Shown one piece after another: positions 36,469-45,967 of a DNA stretch of 64,000 bases (the stretch's first letter is position 1; the number at the start of each line of letters is the position of its first letter). The notes below the pieces were generated by a model. The model worked only from the letters and a program-made list of their open reading frames with translations. It made no database searches and was not told the origin of the DNA. A program made the translations under genes and the position numbers. The DNA is from Gemmatimonadota bacterium (GTDB taxonomy: Bacteria > Gemmatimonadota > Gemmatimonadetes > Gemmatimonadales > GWC2-71-9), in assembly GCA_016874005.1 (NCBI GenBank), contig VGVQ01000008.1, positions 1 to 64,000 of the forward strand, given 5' to 3'.

Positions 36469-38982
36469 TCAGGTCACGGCGCCAATGCCGTGCCGGGCAA
36501 AGAAGTCCTCCGCCGCAAGCCGAACCTGGCTCCATGGTCCCTCGACCCGGGCCGCCTTGGGGAGGCCAGCCAGGATCCAGCGACCGTAGCGCTTGGACAG
36601 CACTCGACTGTCGAGGAGCACCACGACGCCGACGTCTGACTTGGACCGGATCAGCCGCCCGAACCCTTGTTTGAGCTTGAGTGCGGCGTGCGGCAAGAGG
36701 TACTGGAAGAAGCCATCGGCCCCCGAATCGGCGAGCCGTTCCAAACGGGCCGCGGTGAGCGGCTCCGATGGTACCTTGAACGGGAGCTTGCAGAGCACCA
36801 AGGTCCGAAGGGCCCGGCCAGGTACGTCGACGCCTTCCCAGAACGAGTCGGTCCCGAGCAGGATGGCATTGCCGGCCTCGCGGAACCGCTTCAGGAGATT
36901 GTTGCGGGTTCCTTCTCCCTGTACCAGCAGTGGCCACCGATCGGCTAACTCGAGCCGGATCCGGGAGGCGCAGCGGCGGAGAGCGCCGTGGCTGGTGAAG
37001 AGAGCGAACATCCCGCCGTCCGAGGCGTAGGCGAGGTCGCGAATGACGGTCGCGACCGCGTCATCGTGGGCCGCCTCGTCCTCGCGAGGATCGGGAATGT
37101 CGTTCGGGATCCCGAAGAGAGACTGGTTCGGGTAGTCGAACGGCGAGGCCAGCATCTCGCGGACCGCCACCCTGCCGGGTGGCTCCGCCAGGCCCAGGCG
37201 CGACTCGAGAAAGTCGAATTCGCCTCCGGCGGCGAGCGTGGCGCTGGTGAGCACCACGGTGGCGTTGCGTTCGAAGATCAGCTCGCGAAGCAGCGGCGCC
37301 AGGTCGAGCGGTACGGCCGCCATGGACACGTTTTGCCCCTTCTGACCGGTGCGTTCGATCCACCGGACCACCGGGGCACCGCCACCGACCGGGCGGAGCG
37401 TCGCGTTCACCGCGTCGATGGCGGCCTCCAGTCGGCGCACCACGGCCTTCAGCTCTTGCACCAGCTGGAGCCGTCGCTCCCCCGCCTCCGCTTGGGCCAT
37501 CCGGTCGGCGACCGTCGCGACCCCGTCGGCAATCCGGCGGAAGGCCCCGGCGACGGCATCGACTTCGACCCCGAGTCCCTCCGCCCAGATATCGTCGCCG
37601 GCGAAGTCCTCCAGCAGGCGGATCGGTCCGCCGCCCTGAGCCGCCAGGCGGCCGTGGAGGCGGGCGAACATCGCCTCCGACGCGCCTCGGGCGTCGGCGA
37701 TCGCGGGAACGAGGTCCCGGCGGATCAGCTCGAGGCTGGCCCGCGAAAGCGAGTCGCCGTCGCGGGTCAGCTCCCGGACCAACGTCGGTACCAGTCCCCG
37801 CCCGGATCGCTCCAGGCGGCCCAGCGTCCGGCGCACCCCGACGGCCGAGAGTTGGGACCCGAGATGGGTCGCGGCGACGTCTTCGAGGTGGTGGGCTTCG
37901 TCGAGAATCAGCCGCTTGTAGGGCGGCAACACGGCGGCTTCTTCCCAGTTCTCGGAGGCGTGGCGCACCGCCAGGTCGGCGGCGAGCAGGTGATGGTTGA
38001 CCACCACGATGTCCGCTTCGGCGGCCCGCCGGCGGGCCTTGAACAAAAAACACCGGTCGAAACTGGGGCACTTGAGCCGGGGACAGAGGTCCGGTTCGGC
38101 GGCGACCTCGTCCCACACCTCCGAGCTGGGCGGGGTGGCCAGATCGCCTAACGTTCCGTCCGCGGTGCGGCCCGCCCATTCGGCCACCGCCATCAGCTCG
38201 CCGATTCGGCCCTCCTCGAGCAGCGACTGCTGCCCCGCCGTCGCCACCTCGAGCCGGGCCAGGCAGAGGTAGTTGCGCCAACCCTTGAGCAGGGCGAAGG
38301 TGGGCCGCCGCTCCTCGGTCCCGAGGGCTTGCCGAAGGAGCGGGAGGTCCTTGCCGACCAACTGCTCCTGGAGGTTGATGGTGTTGGTCGACACGATGGT
38401 CCGCTCGTCGTTGGCTCGGGCCCATTCCAGGGCCGGCACCAAGTACGCGAACGACTTGCCGACTCCGGTTCCGGCCTCGAGCAGGAGGACGCCGCCGTCG
38501 TTGTAGCCATCGGCGATGTAGGCGGCCATGTCGCGCTGGCTTTGCCGATCCTCGTACTGCCCCATCAGGCCAGCCACCGCCCCTCCTTCCGTGAGGAGGG
38601 CCACGACGTTCGGGGTATCGAGCTTGACCTCCACCCGTCCCTTCGGCACCTCCACCACCACGTAGAGAGCCAGGGCATCGTTGGAGATGATCCCGAATCC
38701 GATCCCGCCGTCATGGAGCCGGGCGGCCACGTCGAGGTCGGCGAACGACGGCTCCAACCGCCCCGACGGGTGATTGTGCAGCACCATGTCGCCCCGACGG
38801 GCCACGCCCGGGAGGGCCAGCACCGTCTCGGCCGTGCCCCGCGCCACCGCCCGAGCTTCGGCGACCGAGCCATCCGGGCCGATCGTCGCGACGAAGCACA
38901 CCTCGCGACCCTCCGCCCGGGCAATTTCGCCGGCGAGGTACTCGCGTACCGCGACCGGAAGGCGATCGGACTGGCCCGTCAT
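36469..38982 (-). CDS. DinG/XPD-like DNA helicase with N-terminal JAMM/RadC-like domain
   Basis: The helicase part (about residues 140-837) is superfamily 2 of the DinG type. It has Walker A EAGTGVGKS (169-177), four Cys in YLCL, DLCPRL, KCPSF and RCFLF that fit a 4Fe-4S site, LILDEAHHLED (DEAH box) and C-terminal motifs with LLGTDSFWEGVDVPG and KLKQGFGRLIRS. It should unwind DNA 5' to 3' in repair. Residues 1-130 are unusual: MVLHNHPSGRLEPSFADLDVA gives H69-x-H71-x7-S79-x2-D82, a perfect JAMM motif as in RadC, with E27 as a possible upstream acid. The usual DinG exonuclease domain is absent. The frame is continuous. Confidence 0.9.
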   Translation of the reverse strand: MTGQSDRLPVAVREYLAGEIARAEGREVCFVATIGPDGSVAEARAVARGTAETVLALPGVARRGDMVLHNHPSGRLEPSFADLDVAARLHDGGIGFGIISNDALALYVVVEVPKGRVEVKLDTPNVVALLTEGGAVAGLMGQYEDRQSQRDMAAYIADGYNDGGVLLLEAGTGVGKSFAYLVPALEWARANDERTIVSTNTINLQEQLVGKDLPLLRQALGTEERRPTFALLKGWRNYLCLARLEVATAGQQSLLEEGRIGELMAVAEWAGRTADGTLGDLATPPSSEVWDEVAAEPDLCPRLKCPSFDRCFLFKARRRAAEADIVVVNHHLLAADLAVRHASENWEEAAVLPPYKRLILDEAHHLEDVAATHLGSQLSAVGVRRTLGRLERSGRGLVPTLVRELTRDGDSLSRASLELIRRDLVPAIADARGASEAMFARLHGRLAAQGGGPIRLLEDFAGDDIWAEGLGVEVDAVAGAFRRIADGVATVADRMAQAEAGERRLQLVQELKAVVRRLEAAIDAVNATLRPVGGGAPVVRWIERTGQKGQNVSMAAVPLDLAPLLRELIFERNATVVLTSATLAAGGEFDFLESRLGLAEPPGRVAVREMLASPFDYPNQSLFGIPNDIPDPREDEAAHDDAVATVIRDLAYASDGGMFALFTSHGALRRCASRIRLELADRWPLLVQGEGTRNNLLKRFREAGNAILLGTDSFWEGVDVPGRALRTLVLCKLPFKVPSEPLTAARLERLADSGADGFFQYLLPHAALKLKQGFGRLIRSKSDVGVVVLLDSRVLSKRYGRWILAGLPKAARVEGPWSQVRLAAEDFFARHGIGAVT

Positions 38983-39037
38983 GCCACGAAGATAGGCGCC
39001 TCGCCAGCGGCTGGCGGCGCAAAGAAACGGGTACCGG

Positions 39038-40321
39038 TCAGGTCTTGAGTTCCTTCTTCTTGGCGGCCGGGAACAAGACGTTGTTGAGGATCAGCCGGTA
39101 GCCCGGCGAGTGGGGATGGAGCGACAGATCGGTCGGCGCGTCGCCAATCTGGTGCTGGGGATCCTCCGGATCGTGGCCCCCGAAGAAGCACCAGGTCCCT
39201 TGGCCCCGTTCCCCTCGGATGTACTTCGCCCAGGGGGCCCCGGGTTCGTCGGCCAGCACCGTGACCCCCGGCTTGAGCCGAGCTTTGACGAACGAGGTCG
39301 TCAAGCCGTAGAAGTCCGGAATGACCTGACGGTGGTTTTGCACCAACATCGTCGCCACCGGGTCGATCTTGGCGCTGAAGTTGAAAAGCGTGAACGTACC
39401 TAACGGTTGGCGACGGTCGGGCGAGTTGACCTGATGCCCGTCGATGTCCGAATACAACGCCAGGGAGGGACTCGGCTCCAGCCTGGCACCCTGGAACGCC
39501 ATGGCCCGGTCCCACTGCATCTTGGCCGAGGCGTTGGCGTCCATCGGCGAGCCGTCGGCGTAGGAGGCCGCGATGTCGACGCCGTCGCTCGCCAGGGCCA
39601 AGTCCAAGGTCTCGGTCGCGGTACACATCGCGAACAGGAAGCCGCCCCGCTCCACGAACTGGGCGATCGCGTAGGCCACCGCCCGCTTCTCCGCCGGCAC
39701 ATCCCGGAACCCGAGCTTGCGCGCCATCCGTTCGTTCCGGTCGACCATCTCTTGAAGCCACGGCGCGCCGTTGTAGTTCAAAAAGAACTTCGAATACTGG
39801 CCGGTGAAGTCTTCGTGGTGGAGGTGGAGCCAGTCATAGTCGCGGAGCTTGTCGCCGACGACTTCCTCGTCCCAGATCTTGTCGAACTTGATCCCGGCAT
39901 ACTGGAGCGCCATGGTCACCGCGTCATCCCACGGCGCGGCGCTGGGCGGAGCGTACACGGCCACTTTCGGCGCCTTCTCGAGCGGCACCGCGTCCATGTT
40001 CGCTTCCCGGATCTCGGCCTTGATCTGGAACACGGTGCCCTGCTCCACCGGTTCCGCGGTGACCCCGGCCAAAGCGGCATCCCGAATCGTCGCGCTGTCT
40101 GCCGGAAGCAGAAACGACCCGTTTCGGTAGTTGAGGAGCCACTCCCCCTTCCCGGCCCGCTCCAGCAGCCGAAAGGCGAGCCCGTAGGCCTTGAGGTGAT
40201 CGGTCTGGGCCTCGTCCATGGGAACGAGCAGCTGGTCGGCGAAACGACCACGCCCCCCGAACCGAGGCGGTACCCCGACCAGGGCGGCACCCGCCGCCTC
40301 GATGAACGTCCGCCGCCTCAT
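39038..40321 (-). CDS. Exported conserved protein, function unknown
   Basis: This 427-residue protein has a Tat/Sec-like leader (MRRRTFIEAAGAALVG). I recall relatives in Bacteroidota and Gemmatimonadota that start LLVPMDEAQTDHLKAYGLAFRLL and contain a WLLNYRNGSFLLP segment. Pipelines often label these 'asparagine synthetase B', but no AsnB glutaminase or synthetase motif is present. A later block, HHEDFTGQYSKFFLNYNGAPW, and a GGFLFAMCTATETLD segment suggest a flavodoxin-like or ThuA-like layer, as in glutamine amidotransferase folds. It is the last gene of the DUF4159-DUF4175-TPR cluster, overlapping the TPR gene by ATGA. No function is proven. Confidence 0.65.
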   Translation of the reverse strand: MRRRTFIEAAGAALVGVPPRFGGRGRFADQLLVPMDEAQTDHLKAYGLAFRLLERAGKGEWLLNYRNGSFLLPADSATIRDAALAGVTAEPVEQGTVFQIKAEIREANMDAVPLEKAPKVAVYAPPSAAPWDDAVTMALQYAGIKFDKIWDEEVVGDKLRDYDWLHLHHEDFTGQYSKFFLNYNGAPWLQEMVDRNERMARKLGFRDVPAEKRAVAYAIAQFVERGGFLFAMCTATETLDLALASDGVDIAASYADGSPMDANASAKMQWDRAMAFQGARLEPSPSLALYSDIDGHQVNSPDRRQPLGTFTLFNFSAKIDPVATMLVQNHRQVIPDFYGLTTSFVKARLKPGVTVLADEPGAPWAKYIRGERGQGTWCFFGGHDPEDPQHQIGDAPTDLSLHPHSPGYRLILNNVLFPAAKKKELKT

Positions 40322-42048
40322 ACCGGGGGGATCGCCCCCTTGGCCACGTCGAGCAGCCGCCGGGCCTGCGGCGCGACCGCGCTGGTCGGGAAGTCGAGGA
40401 GAAGGGTTTCGAGCGTTTCGATCGCGAGGGGACGGCGGTCGGAATCCACCATCATCCGGGCCGCCTCGAGCGCCGCCGCCGCGGAGGCGGCGGGAACCTT
40501 GAGACCGACGACGACCCCGAACAATCGTTCCGCGGCGGCCCGGTCGCCCGCGGCCTGGCGGATCCGACCGGCGAGGAGCAGCATCTCCGCTTGGCCGTGG
40601 TCCTTCGGAAAGCCGGGCGCCAGCGACTCCAGATCGGCGGCCGCCCCGGCGCTATCCCGGCGCTCCAGCTTGAGCAAGGCGGCGCCTAACGCTGGCACGC
40701 TGTCGTCCTCGATGACCTGGATCAGCGCCAAGGCCGCGGTCCGGGACACCGCGGCCTCGCGCGCCCCGGCATATGGCCCCGCCTCCCGCAGCAACGACGC
40801 CGCGGCGGCGAGGTCGCCCTGATACAACCGGATCCGGCCTCGGACCGCGAAGCCCTCGATGGTGCTGTCTTGAGCCACCATCGCCTCGGCCCGGTCGAGC
40901 TTCCCGGCGCGGATCCATCCCTCCGCGACTCGGAGTTCGAGCTGGTGCCGCTCCTCGGTTCCCAGCACTCCCTTGAGCTGTTCGAATTGCTTGGACGCCT
41001 CGTCCATCTTGCCCTCGGACACCAGCACCGACACCAGGGTCGACGTCGCCGAGGCAGCCATCGTGGCGGAGACCCGTTGGTCACTGGCGAGCCGACCCAG
41101 CATTCGTCGAGCCGAGCCCTGGTCACCCGCATCCGAGTAGGCCTGGGCCGCTTCGAGCCAATAGCGGGTCGACTGGTTCGGTACCCGGGTGGCGAGCAAC
41201 TCCAAAGCAACCCCTCGGGCCATCGCCGTCTCCCGTCCCGCGAGGGCCCGAAGCTCGTCGATGCCCTCCTGGAGCGCCTCGACCCCCGCCTCCGACAGCA
41301 ACGGCATCGCCCGCTCCAGCCGTCGGATCCCACCGACCGGGTCACCCCACCGGATCGTCAGGGTTCCGGCGAGCCGTTCCCCCAACGCGGTCTTGGACTG
41401 TTCGAGGGCCCGCAGCACGGTGGGCCGACCCACCACCGGCACCTGGCCCAACATCGACACGGCGGCCGACCGATACCCCGGGATCTTCCCGACCGCCACG
41501 AGCCACTCGCGAACCGCCGCCGGATAGTCCCCTTCGATGGTCGCCAGCTGGGCCAGCTCCCCGGCCAGGAGTTCCCCGCCGAGCCGGCTTCGGCCAAGCT
41601 GATATGCGGCCTTGGCCTGGGCCCGATCCCGAGCGGCGAGCGCGGCCGATCCCCATTCCTGATACGGTGCTTCGGACTTGGGTTCCAGGGCTGTCCACCG
41701 ATCGATGATGGCCGCTACGGTATCGGCCCGGCCCGCCGCGGCGTACACCCGAACCGCGATCCCGTACAGCGCCGACGACGGTTCCCCGCTGGCCAGCGCG
41801 CGCCGCAGCTCCGGTACCATGTCCGGCACTTTGGCCTGGGACGTCAGGGTCCGTTCGAGACCCAGGAGCGCCCCCAGATCGGCCGGTCTCGTCGCCAGGA
41901 TGCCGCGATAGAGCTCGGCCGCTTGGGCGTGGAGTCCGCGGCGTTCGAGATCGAAGGCCCGGGCGGCGGGGTCCGCTTGCTGGGCCGACATCGCTCTCCC
42001 AGCCACCACCAGGGTGGCGAGGGCGACCACCGTCACGCCCCGCGTCAT
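40318..42048 (-). CDS. Secreted TPR-repeat protein
   Basis: This 576-residue protein has a signal peptide (cleavage near AMSAQQ) and about a dozen TPR-like helical pairs. Examples are AFDLERRGLHAQAAELYRGILATRP near the N-terminus and AEMLLLAGRIRQAAGDRAAAERLFGVVVGL near the C-terminus. TPR arrays bind partners, so a periplasmic scaffold is the likely role. It overlaps both neighbours by ATGA (DUF4175 upstream, the exported protein downstream), which suggests translation as one unit. The partner is not known. Confidence 0.75.
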   Translation of the reverse strand: MTRGVTVVALATLVVAGRAMSAQQADPAARAFDLERRGLHAQAAELYRGILATRPADLGALLGLERTLTSQAKVPDMVPELRRALASGEPSSALYGIAVRVYAAAGRADTVAAIIDRWTALEPKSEAPYQEWGSAALAARDRAQAKAAYQLGRSRLGGELLAGELAQLATIEGDYPAAVREWLVAVGKIPGYRSAAVSMLGQVPVVGRPTVLRALEQSKTALGERLAGTLTIRWGDPVGGIRRLERAMPLLSEAGVEALQEGIDELRALAGRETAMARGVALELLATRVPNQSTRYWLEAAQAYSDAGDQGSARRMLGRLASDQRVSATMAASATSTLVSVLVSEGKMDEASKQFEQLKGVLGTEERHQLELRVAEGWIRAGKLDRAEAMVAQDSTIEGFAVRGRIRLYQGDLAAAASLLREAGPYAGAREAAVSRTAALALIQVIEDDSVPALGAALLKLERRDSAGAAADLESLAPGFPKDHGQAEMLLLAGRIRQAAGDRAAAERLFGVVVGLKVPAASAAAALEAARMMVDSDRRPLAIETLETLLLDFPTSAVAPQARRLLDVAKGAIPPV

Positions 42049-45000
42049 TGCCGAGTTCGGCTCGCCGCCAGCCGGCGGAAATAGTCGGTCACCAGGCGTC
42101 GTTCCTGAGGCGAGAGACGCTGCAGGTCCTCCCAGCTCGGGAGCCGAAGGCGACCCTCGCCGTCGAGAAGCCGTCGAAGCGGCCCCGGCACGCTGAGGCT
42201 GTCGCCCTTGGCAGCGGTGCTCTCACGGTCCTTCTTCTCATCCTCCTCTTGGCCTTGCAGGGTCCGGCCCGCATCGAGCATTCGCTTGAAGAGTCGCTCC
42301 TGTCGGTCGACGGTCTCCCGATCGAGCCGGCCGGCCTCGAGCTTGCGAGCCAACTCGCGGGCCTCCTCGGCGAGGTCTCGGGTCCCGGGGGCCTGGGTTT
42401 CCGCCCGAAGCCGCTCCAGTTCTTCCGCCAGCTGCCGCTGCCGTTGGGCCATCGCCTGCATCTGCGCCTGCATTCTTTGTTGGTTCGCCAACATCGACAG
42501 CAGTTCGTTGCCCTCCTGGCTGATACTCCCTTGTTGTCCGGCCAGCTGTTGCATCCGCTGCATCGCCTCCGCCAATCCGGATCCGGATGACGACCCACTC
42601 ACGTCGTCACGAGAACGGAGCATCTGGTAGGCCGCCACGTTCAAGGCATCCACCGCTTCACCGGCCTGCTCGGCGGCTTCCCGGAGGTTGGCCGACGCCG
42701 ACGACACGGCTTCCCGAGCCTTGGCCATCTGGAGGCGAGCCTGCACCAGCGCGGTCCCGATTTGGGGGGAGACGAGCGCGTTCTTGCCGCCGACCGAGAG
42801 GATCTGCTCGAGGATTTTCTGGACCCCCTCTTCGATCAGCCCCTGTTCGTGCCGAGACGCGTTCAGGGTGGCCCCGCGACCGACGCTGTGGGCAACCGCC
42901 AACTGACGCTGGCTCAGGCGAGCCGTTTCCGCCAAGGCGCGGTCCAGCGCGGCGATGACCTCTTCCCGCCATTCTTCCTGCTGCTCCTCGCGTTGCTCCT
43001 TGACGTCCTGCTCGATCTGCCCCATTTGCTCCGCGGCCCGCTCGCCCTGCTTCTTCGCCTGCTGCCGCTTCCCGCCCTTGGCGGACTTCGCCGCCTCTCG
43101 CATCTGTTGGGCGGCCTGACGGGCATTATTGGCGTTCTCCTGGAGGGCCTCCTGTCGCTCGCCCTCCTCGAGCCGCTTGGCTGCCTGGTCGAGTCCCTGC
43201 GCCAGCGAGTCCGTCCGCTCCGCCAGGCCCTCCTCCCGCGCTGCCGCCTGCGAGCTGTCGGCCGTGGCGACCCGCTCGTTCCAATCCCGCTGCTGCTCGG
43301 CAAGTTCTTTCGATTCTTGCTGGAGGCCGCCCAGCTCGCCTTCCAAGGCCGCCCGTTTGAACAGCTCTCGGGTCCGCTCCAGCGCTTCTTTCAAGCGCTG
43401 TTGGGCCTCGGCCAACTTTCGAAGAGCGTCTTTGGTCGCCTGGGGATCGAGGTTCTTGAGCGCCTCGCGAAGCTCGTCGAGGCGCTGGCGCATTTCGGGG
43501 GTGAGGGCCTTGTCGAGCTGGGCGCGGATTTCCTCCAGCTGCCGCTGAAATGCCGAATCCGCGATCCCGCCCCGCTCCGCGGCCTCTTCGAGATTCTCGA
43601 GCCGCTCCCTCGCCTCCTCGGCCCGGTCCATCAGCTCCTGCTGGTCGCGGGCGACCTGTTCCGCCCGTTTGGCGTCGTCGAACCCCAGGGTCGGGTCGTT
43701 GCGCTCCGATGCGTTGGCGCGGTTGCGTTCCCGGCTCAGGTCTTCGGTCTGCCGCTGGAGGCTGCGGCTTTGGGCAACGAGCGAGTCGATCTTCTTACCG
43801 AACTGCTCGGTCGCGTTCCGCTGCTCGGCCCGCGCCTCGGCGGTCGTCGGAACGTAGAGGACGAAGGTCGCCGAGCGACCCAGGTTCACCGCCGGCGCGT
43901 TGTCCTTGGCTTGGACCCAGTAGTGCATGGTGTCGCCTGGCGCGAGACCGAAACCGGCCAGCTCGAGCCGGGTCGACAACAGCGCCCGATCGCCGGTGGA
44001 GGGCGGCAGTGGCACCGTGAGGACTACCGGCGCTCGGCTGCCCCGTTGGACCGCGGCCACGACTTGGACCCCGGCGATTCCGTGATCGTCCCGAACGTCG
44101 ATCACCATCGCCAGCTCCTTCCCGAGCACGGCCATGGTATCCTGGCCCGGTACCGGAACCTCCACGATGGGCGGCGCGTCGGGAACCACGATGACGGGAA
44201 TGCGAATCGGGTCGCCTCCGAGCGGGGCTCCATCGGCCATCTCGAGCCCGAGCCGGAGCTCGCCCGACGCCCGTGGCACCACCAGGCCAGTGAAGGTCCG
44301 GTCGCCCGCGTCGAGGTCGAACCGGGCCGTCCCAAGGGTGAACTGGGCCGCCCGAAGCAGTGCCGTCGTCTCGCCAGCCACCGCGATCCGGGTCCCCGCC
44401 GGCAACAGCAACGTGTCGCCCGTCGTGGGCAGGGGCTCGTCCTCGAGCCCGAGATAGCTCGGGTACTTCGCGGTGAGGGCCAGCGCCCCCAAGAAGGCGG
44501 GCAGTCGAACTTTGACGAAGACCGTATCGGAGGTTCGCCCGCCGGACGCCGCGAAGTAGTAGACGTCACCGGTGAGCGGTCCGCTCGTCAGTGTCGCTCG
44601 GCCAGCCGAGTCGAGCGTGACCGGTTCGGCTCGCCACGATTCGCCGACCGACCTGGTCCACAGTTCCGCTCCGGGCCGTCCCACCGCGACGATGTCGAGC
44701 CGGACGCCCTCACCCCGATCGACCAGTACCCTGTCGGCCGCCAGGCGGACCGGCGCCAGAAAAGTTGCCCAAGCCTCGCCCGGCGACCAAAGCAATGACG
44801 CCGGACCGGAAGTAGTTCCGGCTCCCAGGAGCGTGGTCAGCGCGACGGCGAGGGCAACCCCACCGAATCGCCCCCGTTTCGCCCACCGTTCTCTCTCGGG
44901 CGCCAGGGAGGCCTCACCTCGGGTTCGGATCGCCCCCGCCGCCGTTCGGTCCGCCGCCGCCAACAACTCGGGGCTGGTGCCGTCGGCCGGATCCGCGAGC

Positions 45001-45308
45001 ACACCGCCCACCGAGCCGCGTCGCCACCCATCTCGCCCTTCGAGCCGCTCCGCCAGCGGTCCCGGCTCGAAACGCCGGATCAGCCGGTAGCTCGACAGGG
45101 AGGCGAGCCCAACGACAATGAGCGCGCCGGCCCAAGCCAGCGGGACCCAGAGCGGACTCGAGACCACCCCCAGTCGCGCCAGCCACGCTGGCACCGCCAG
45201 CGCGACGAGCCCGGCCGCCAGGCCGGCCACCAGGACCGCCGCAACCCCGGCGCGCCGAAGCGGTCTCCCGATCTCGGCGAGCGCCCGGGCGGTCTCGGGG
45301 CTCCTCAC
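42045..45308 (-). CDS. DUF4175-family large membrane protein with long coiled coil
   Basis: The 1087-residue protein has two N-terminal spans (about 19-42 and 52-75) plus a third near 150, then a periplasmic beta-rich part (about 200-500). A very long charged coiled coil follows (about 500-1000, rich in Glu, Gln, Arg and Ala), and the C-terminus ends VTDYFRRLAASRTRQ. This is the DUF4175/BatA-like layout found beside DUF4159 genes. It may span from the inner membrane into the periplasm as a scaffold. GTG 45308 overlaps the DUF4159 stop. No enzyme motif is visible. Confidence 0.75.
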   Translation of the reverse strand: MRSPETARALAEIGRPLRRAGVAAVLVAGLAAGLVALAVPAWLARLGVVSSPLWVPLAWAGALIVVGLASLSSYRLIRRFEPGPLAERLEGRDGWRRGSVGGVLADPADGTSPELLAAADRTAAGAIRTRGEASLAPERERWAKRGRFGGVALAVALTTLLGAGTTSGPASLLWSPGEAWATFLAPVRLAADRVLVDRGEGVRLDIVAVGRPGAELWTRSVGESWRAEPVTLDSAGRATLTSGPLTGDVYYFAASGGRTSDTVFVKVRLPAFLGALALTAKYPSYLGLEDEPLPTTGDTLLLPAGTRIAVAGETTALLRAAQFTLGTARFDLDAGDRTFTGLVVPRASGELRLGLEMADGAPLGGDPIRIPVIVVPDAPPIVEVPVPGQDTMAVLGKELAMVIDVRDDHGIAGVQVVAAVQRGSRAPVVLTVPLPPSTGDRALLSTRLELAGFGLAPGDTMHYWVQAKDNAPAVNLGRSATFVLYVPTTAEARAEQRNATEQFGKKIDSLVAQSRSLQRQTEDLSRERNRANASERNDPTLGFDDAKRAEQVARDQQELMDRAEEARERLENLEEAAERGGIADSAFQRQLEEIRAQLDKALTPEMRQRLDELREALKNLDPQATKDALRKLAEAQQRLKEALERTRELFKRAALEGELGGLQQESKELAEQQRDWNERVATADSSQAAAREEGLAERTDSLAQGLDQAAKRLEEGERQEALQENANNARQAAQQMREAAKSAKGGKRQQAKKQGERAAEQMGQIEQDVKEQREEQQEEWREEVIAALDRALAETARLSQRQLAVAHSVGRGATLNASRHEQGLIEEGVQKILEQILSVGGKNALVSPQIGTALVQARLQMAKAREAVSSASANLREAAEQAGEAVDALNVAAYQMLRSRDDVSGSSSGSGLAEAMQRMQQLAGQQGSISQEGNELLSMLANQQRMQAQMQAMAQRQRQLAEELERLRAETQAPGTRDLAEEARELARKLEAGRLDRETVDRQERLFKRMLDAGRTLQGQEEDEKKDRESTAAKGDSLSVPGPLRRLLDGEGRLRLPSWEDLQRLSPQERRLVTDYFRRLAASRTRQ

Positions 45309-45967
45309 CTGCTGCCCACCGCGTAGACGAACAAGTTCACTCCCATCCGCAGCGCCTCTTCGTGCTTCTCGGGAGGATCCTTATGGACTTCGAGATCCTC
45401 CCAGCCGTCACCGAGGTCGGTCTGGTAGCTGTAATAGAGCACCAATCGGCCGTCCAGAAAAATCCCGAAACCCTGAGCCGGCTTGCCGTCGTGCTCGTGG
45501 ATCTTGGGCAGGCCTTTGGGAAACGAGTACACCACCTTGTAGATCGGGTGGTCCCAGGGAACCTCGACGAGCCGCTCGTCGGGAAACAGCCGGCCAATCT
45601 CGCGACGAATCGATTCGTCGAGGCCGTAGTTGTCGTCGACGTGGAGAAACCCGCCCTGGCCGAGGAACTGCCGCAACGTGACAATCTCCCGATCGGAGAA
45701 CTTGACGTTGCCGTGGCCGGTCAGGTGCAAGAATGGTGTTTGCCAGAGATCGTCGTCGAGCACCCGAACCACCCGCTCCCGGGCAGCCACCTTGAGCCCG
45801 GTCCGCTCGCCGATGGCCTTGAGGAGATTCGGTAGACTGGACGGGTTGGCGTACCAGTCGCCGCCGCCCTCGTACTGGAGCCGGCCGATCGTCATCGCCT
45901 CCTGCGCCGCCCCGACCTCGGGACCCCACACCAGGGCGGCCAGAGCGATCAAGGCCCAACCCTTCAC
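45305..45967 (-). CDS. DUF4159-domain exported protein
   Basis: This 220-residue protein has a signal peptide (cleaved after GAAQ). The mature DUF4159 domain has the opening TIGRLQYEGGGDWYANPSSLPNLL, then LHLTGHGNVKFSDREIVTLRQFLGQGGFLHVDDNYG. That is a GATase-like or flavodoxin-like core resembling the glutamine-amidotransferase superfamily without its catalytic Cys. The start is GTG 45967 with GAGGAGG upstream and a GTGA overlap with rsmI. It is followed by DUF4175 and TPR proteins, a recurring DUF4159 neighbourhood whose function is not established. Confidence 0.8.
   Translation of the reverse strand: MKGWALIALAALVWGPEVGAAQEAMTIGRLQYEGGGDWYANPSSLPNLLKAIGERTGLKVAARERVVRVLDDDLWQTPFLHLTGHGNVKFSDREIVTLRQFLGQGGFLHVDDNYGLDESIRREIGRLFPDERLVEVPWDHPIYKVVYSFPKGLPKIHEHDGKPAQGFGIFLDGRLVLYYSYQTDLGDGWEDLEVHKDPPEKHEEALRMGVNLFVYAVGSR

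Noticed and set aside
39038-40321. Asparagine synthetase B
   Set aside because: Relatives are sometimes labelled so, but there is a signal peptide and neither the N-terminal Cys glutaminase nor the ATP-pyrophosphatase loop is seen.
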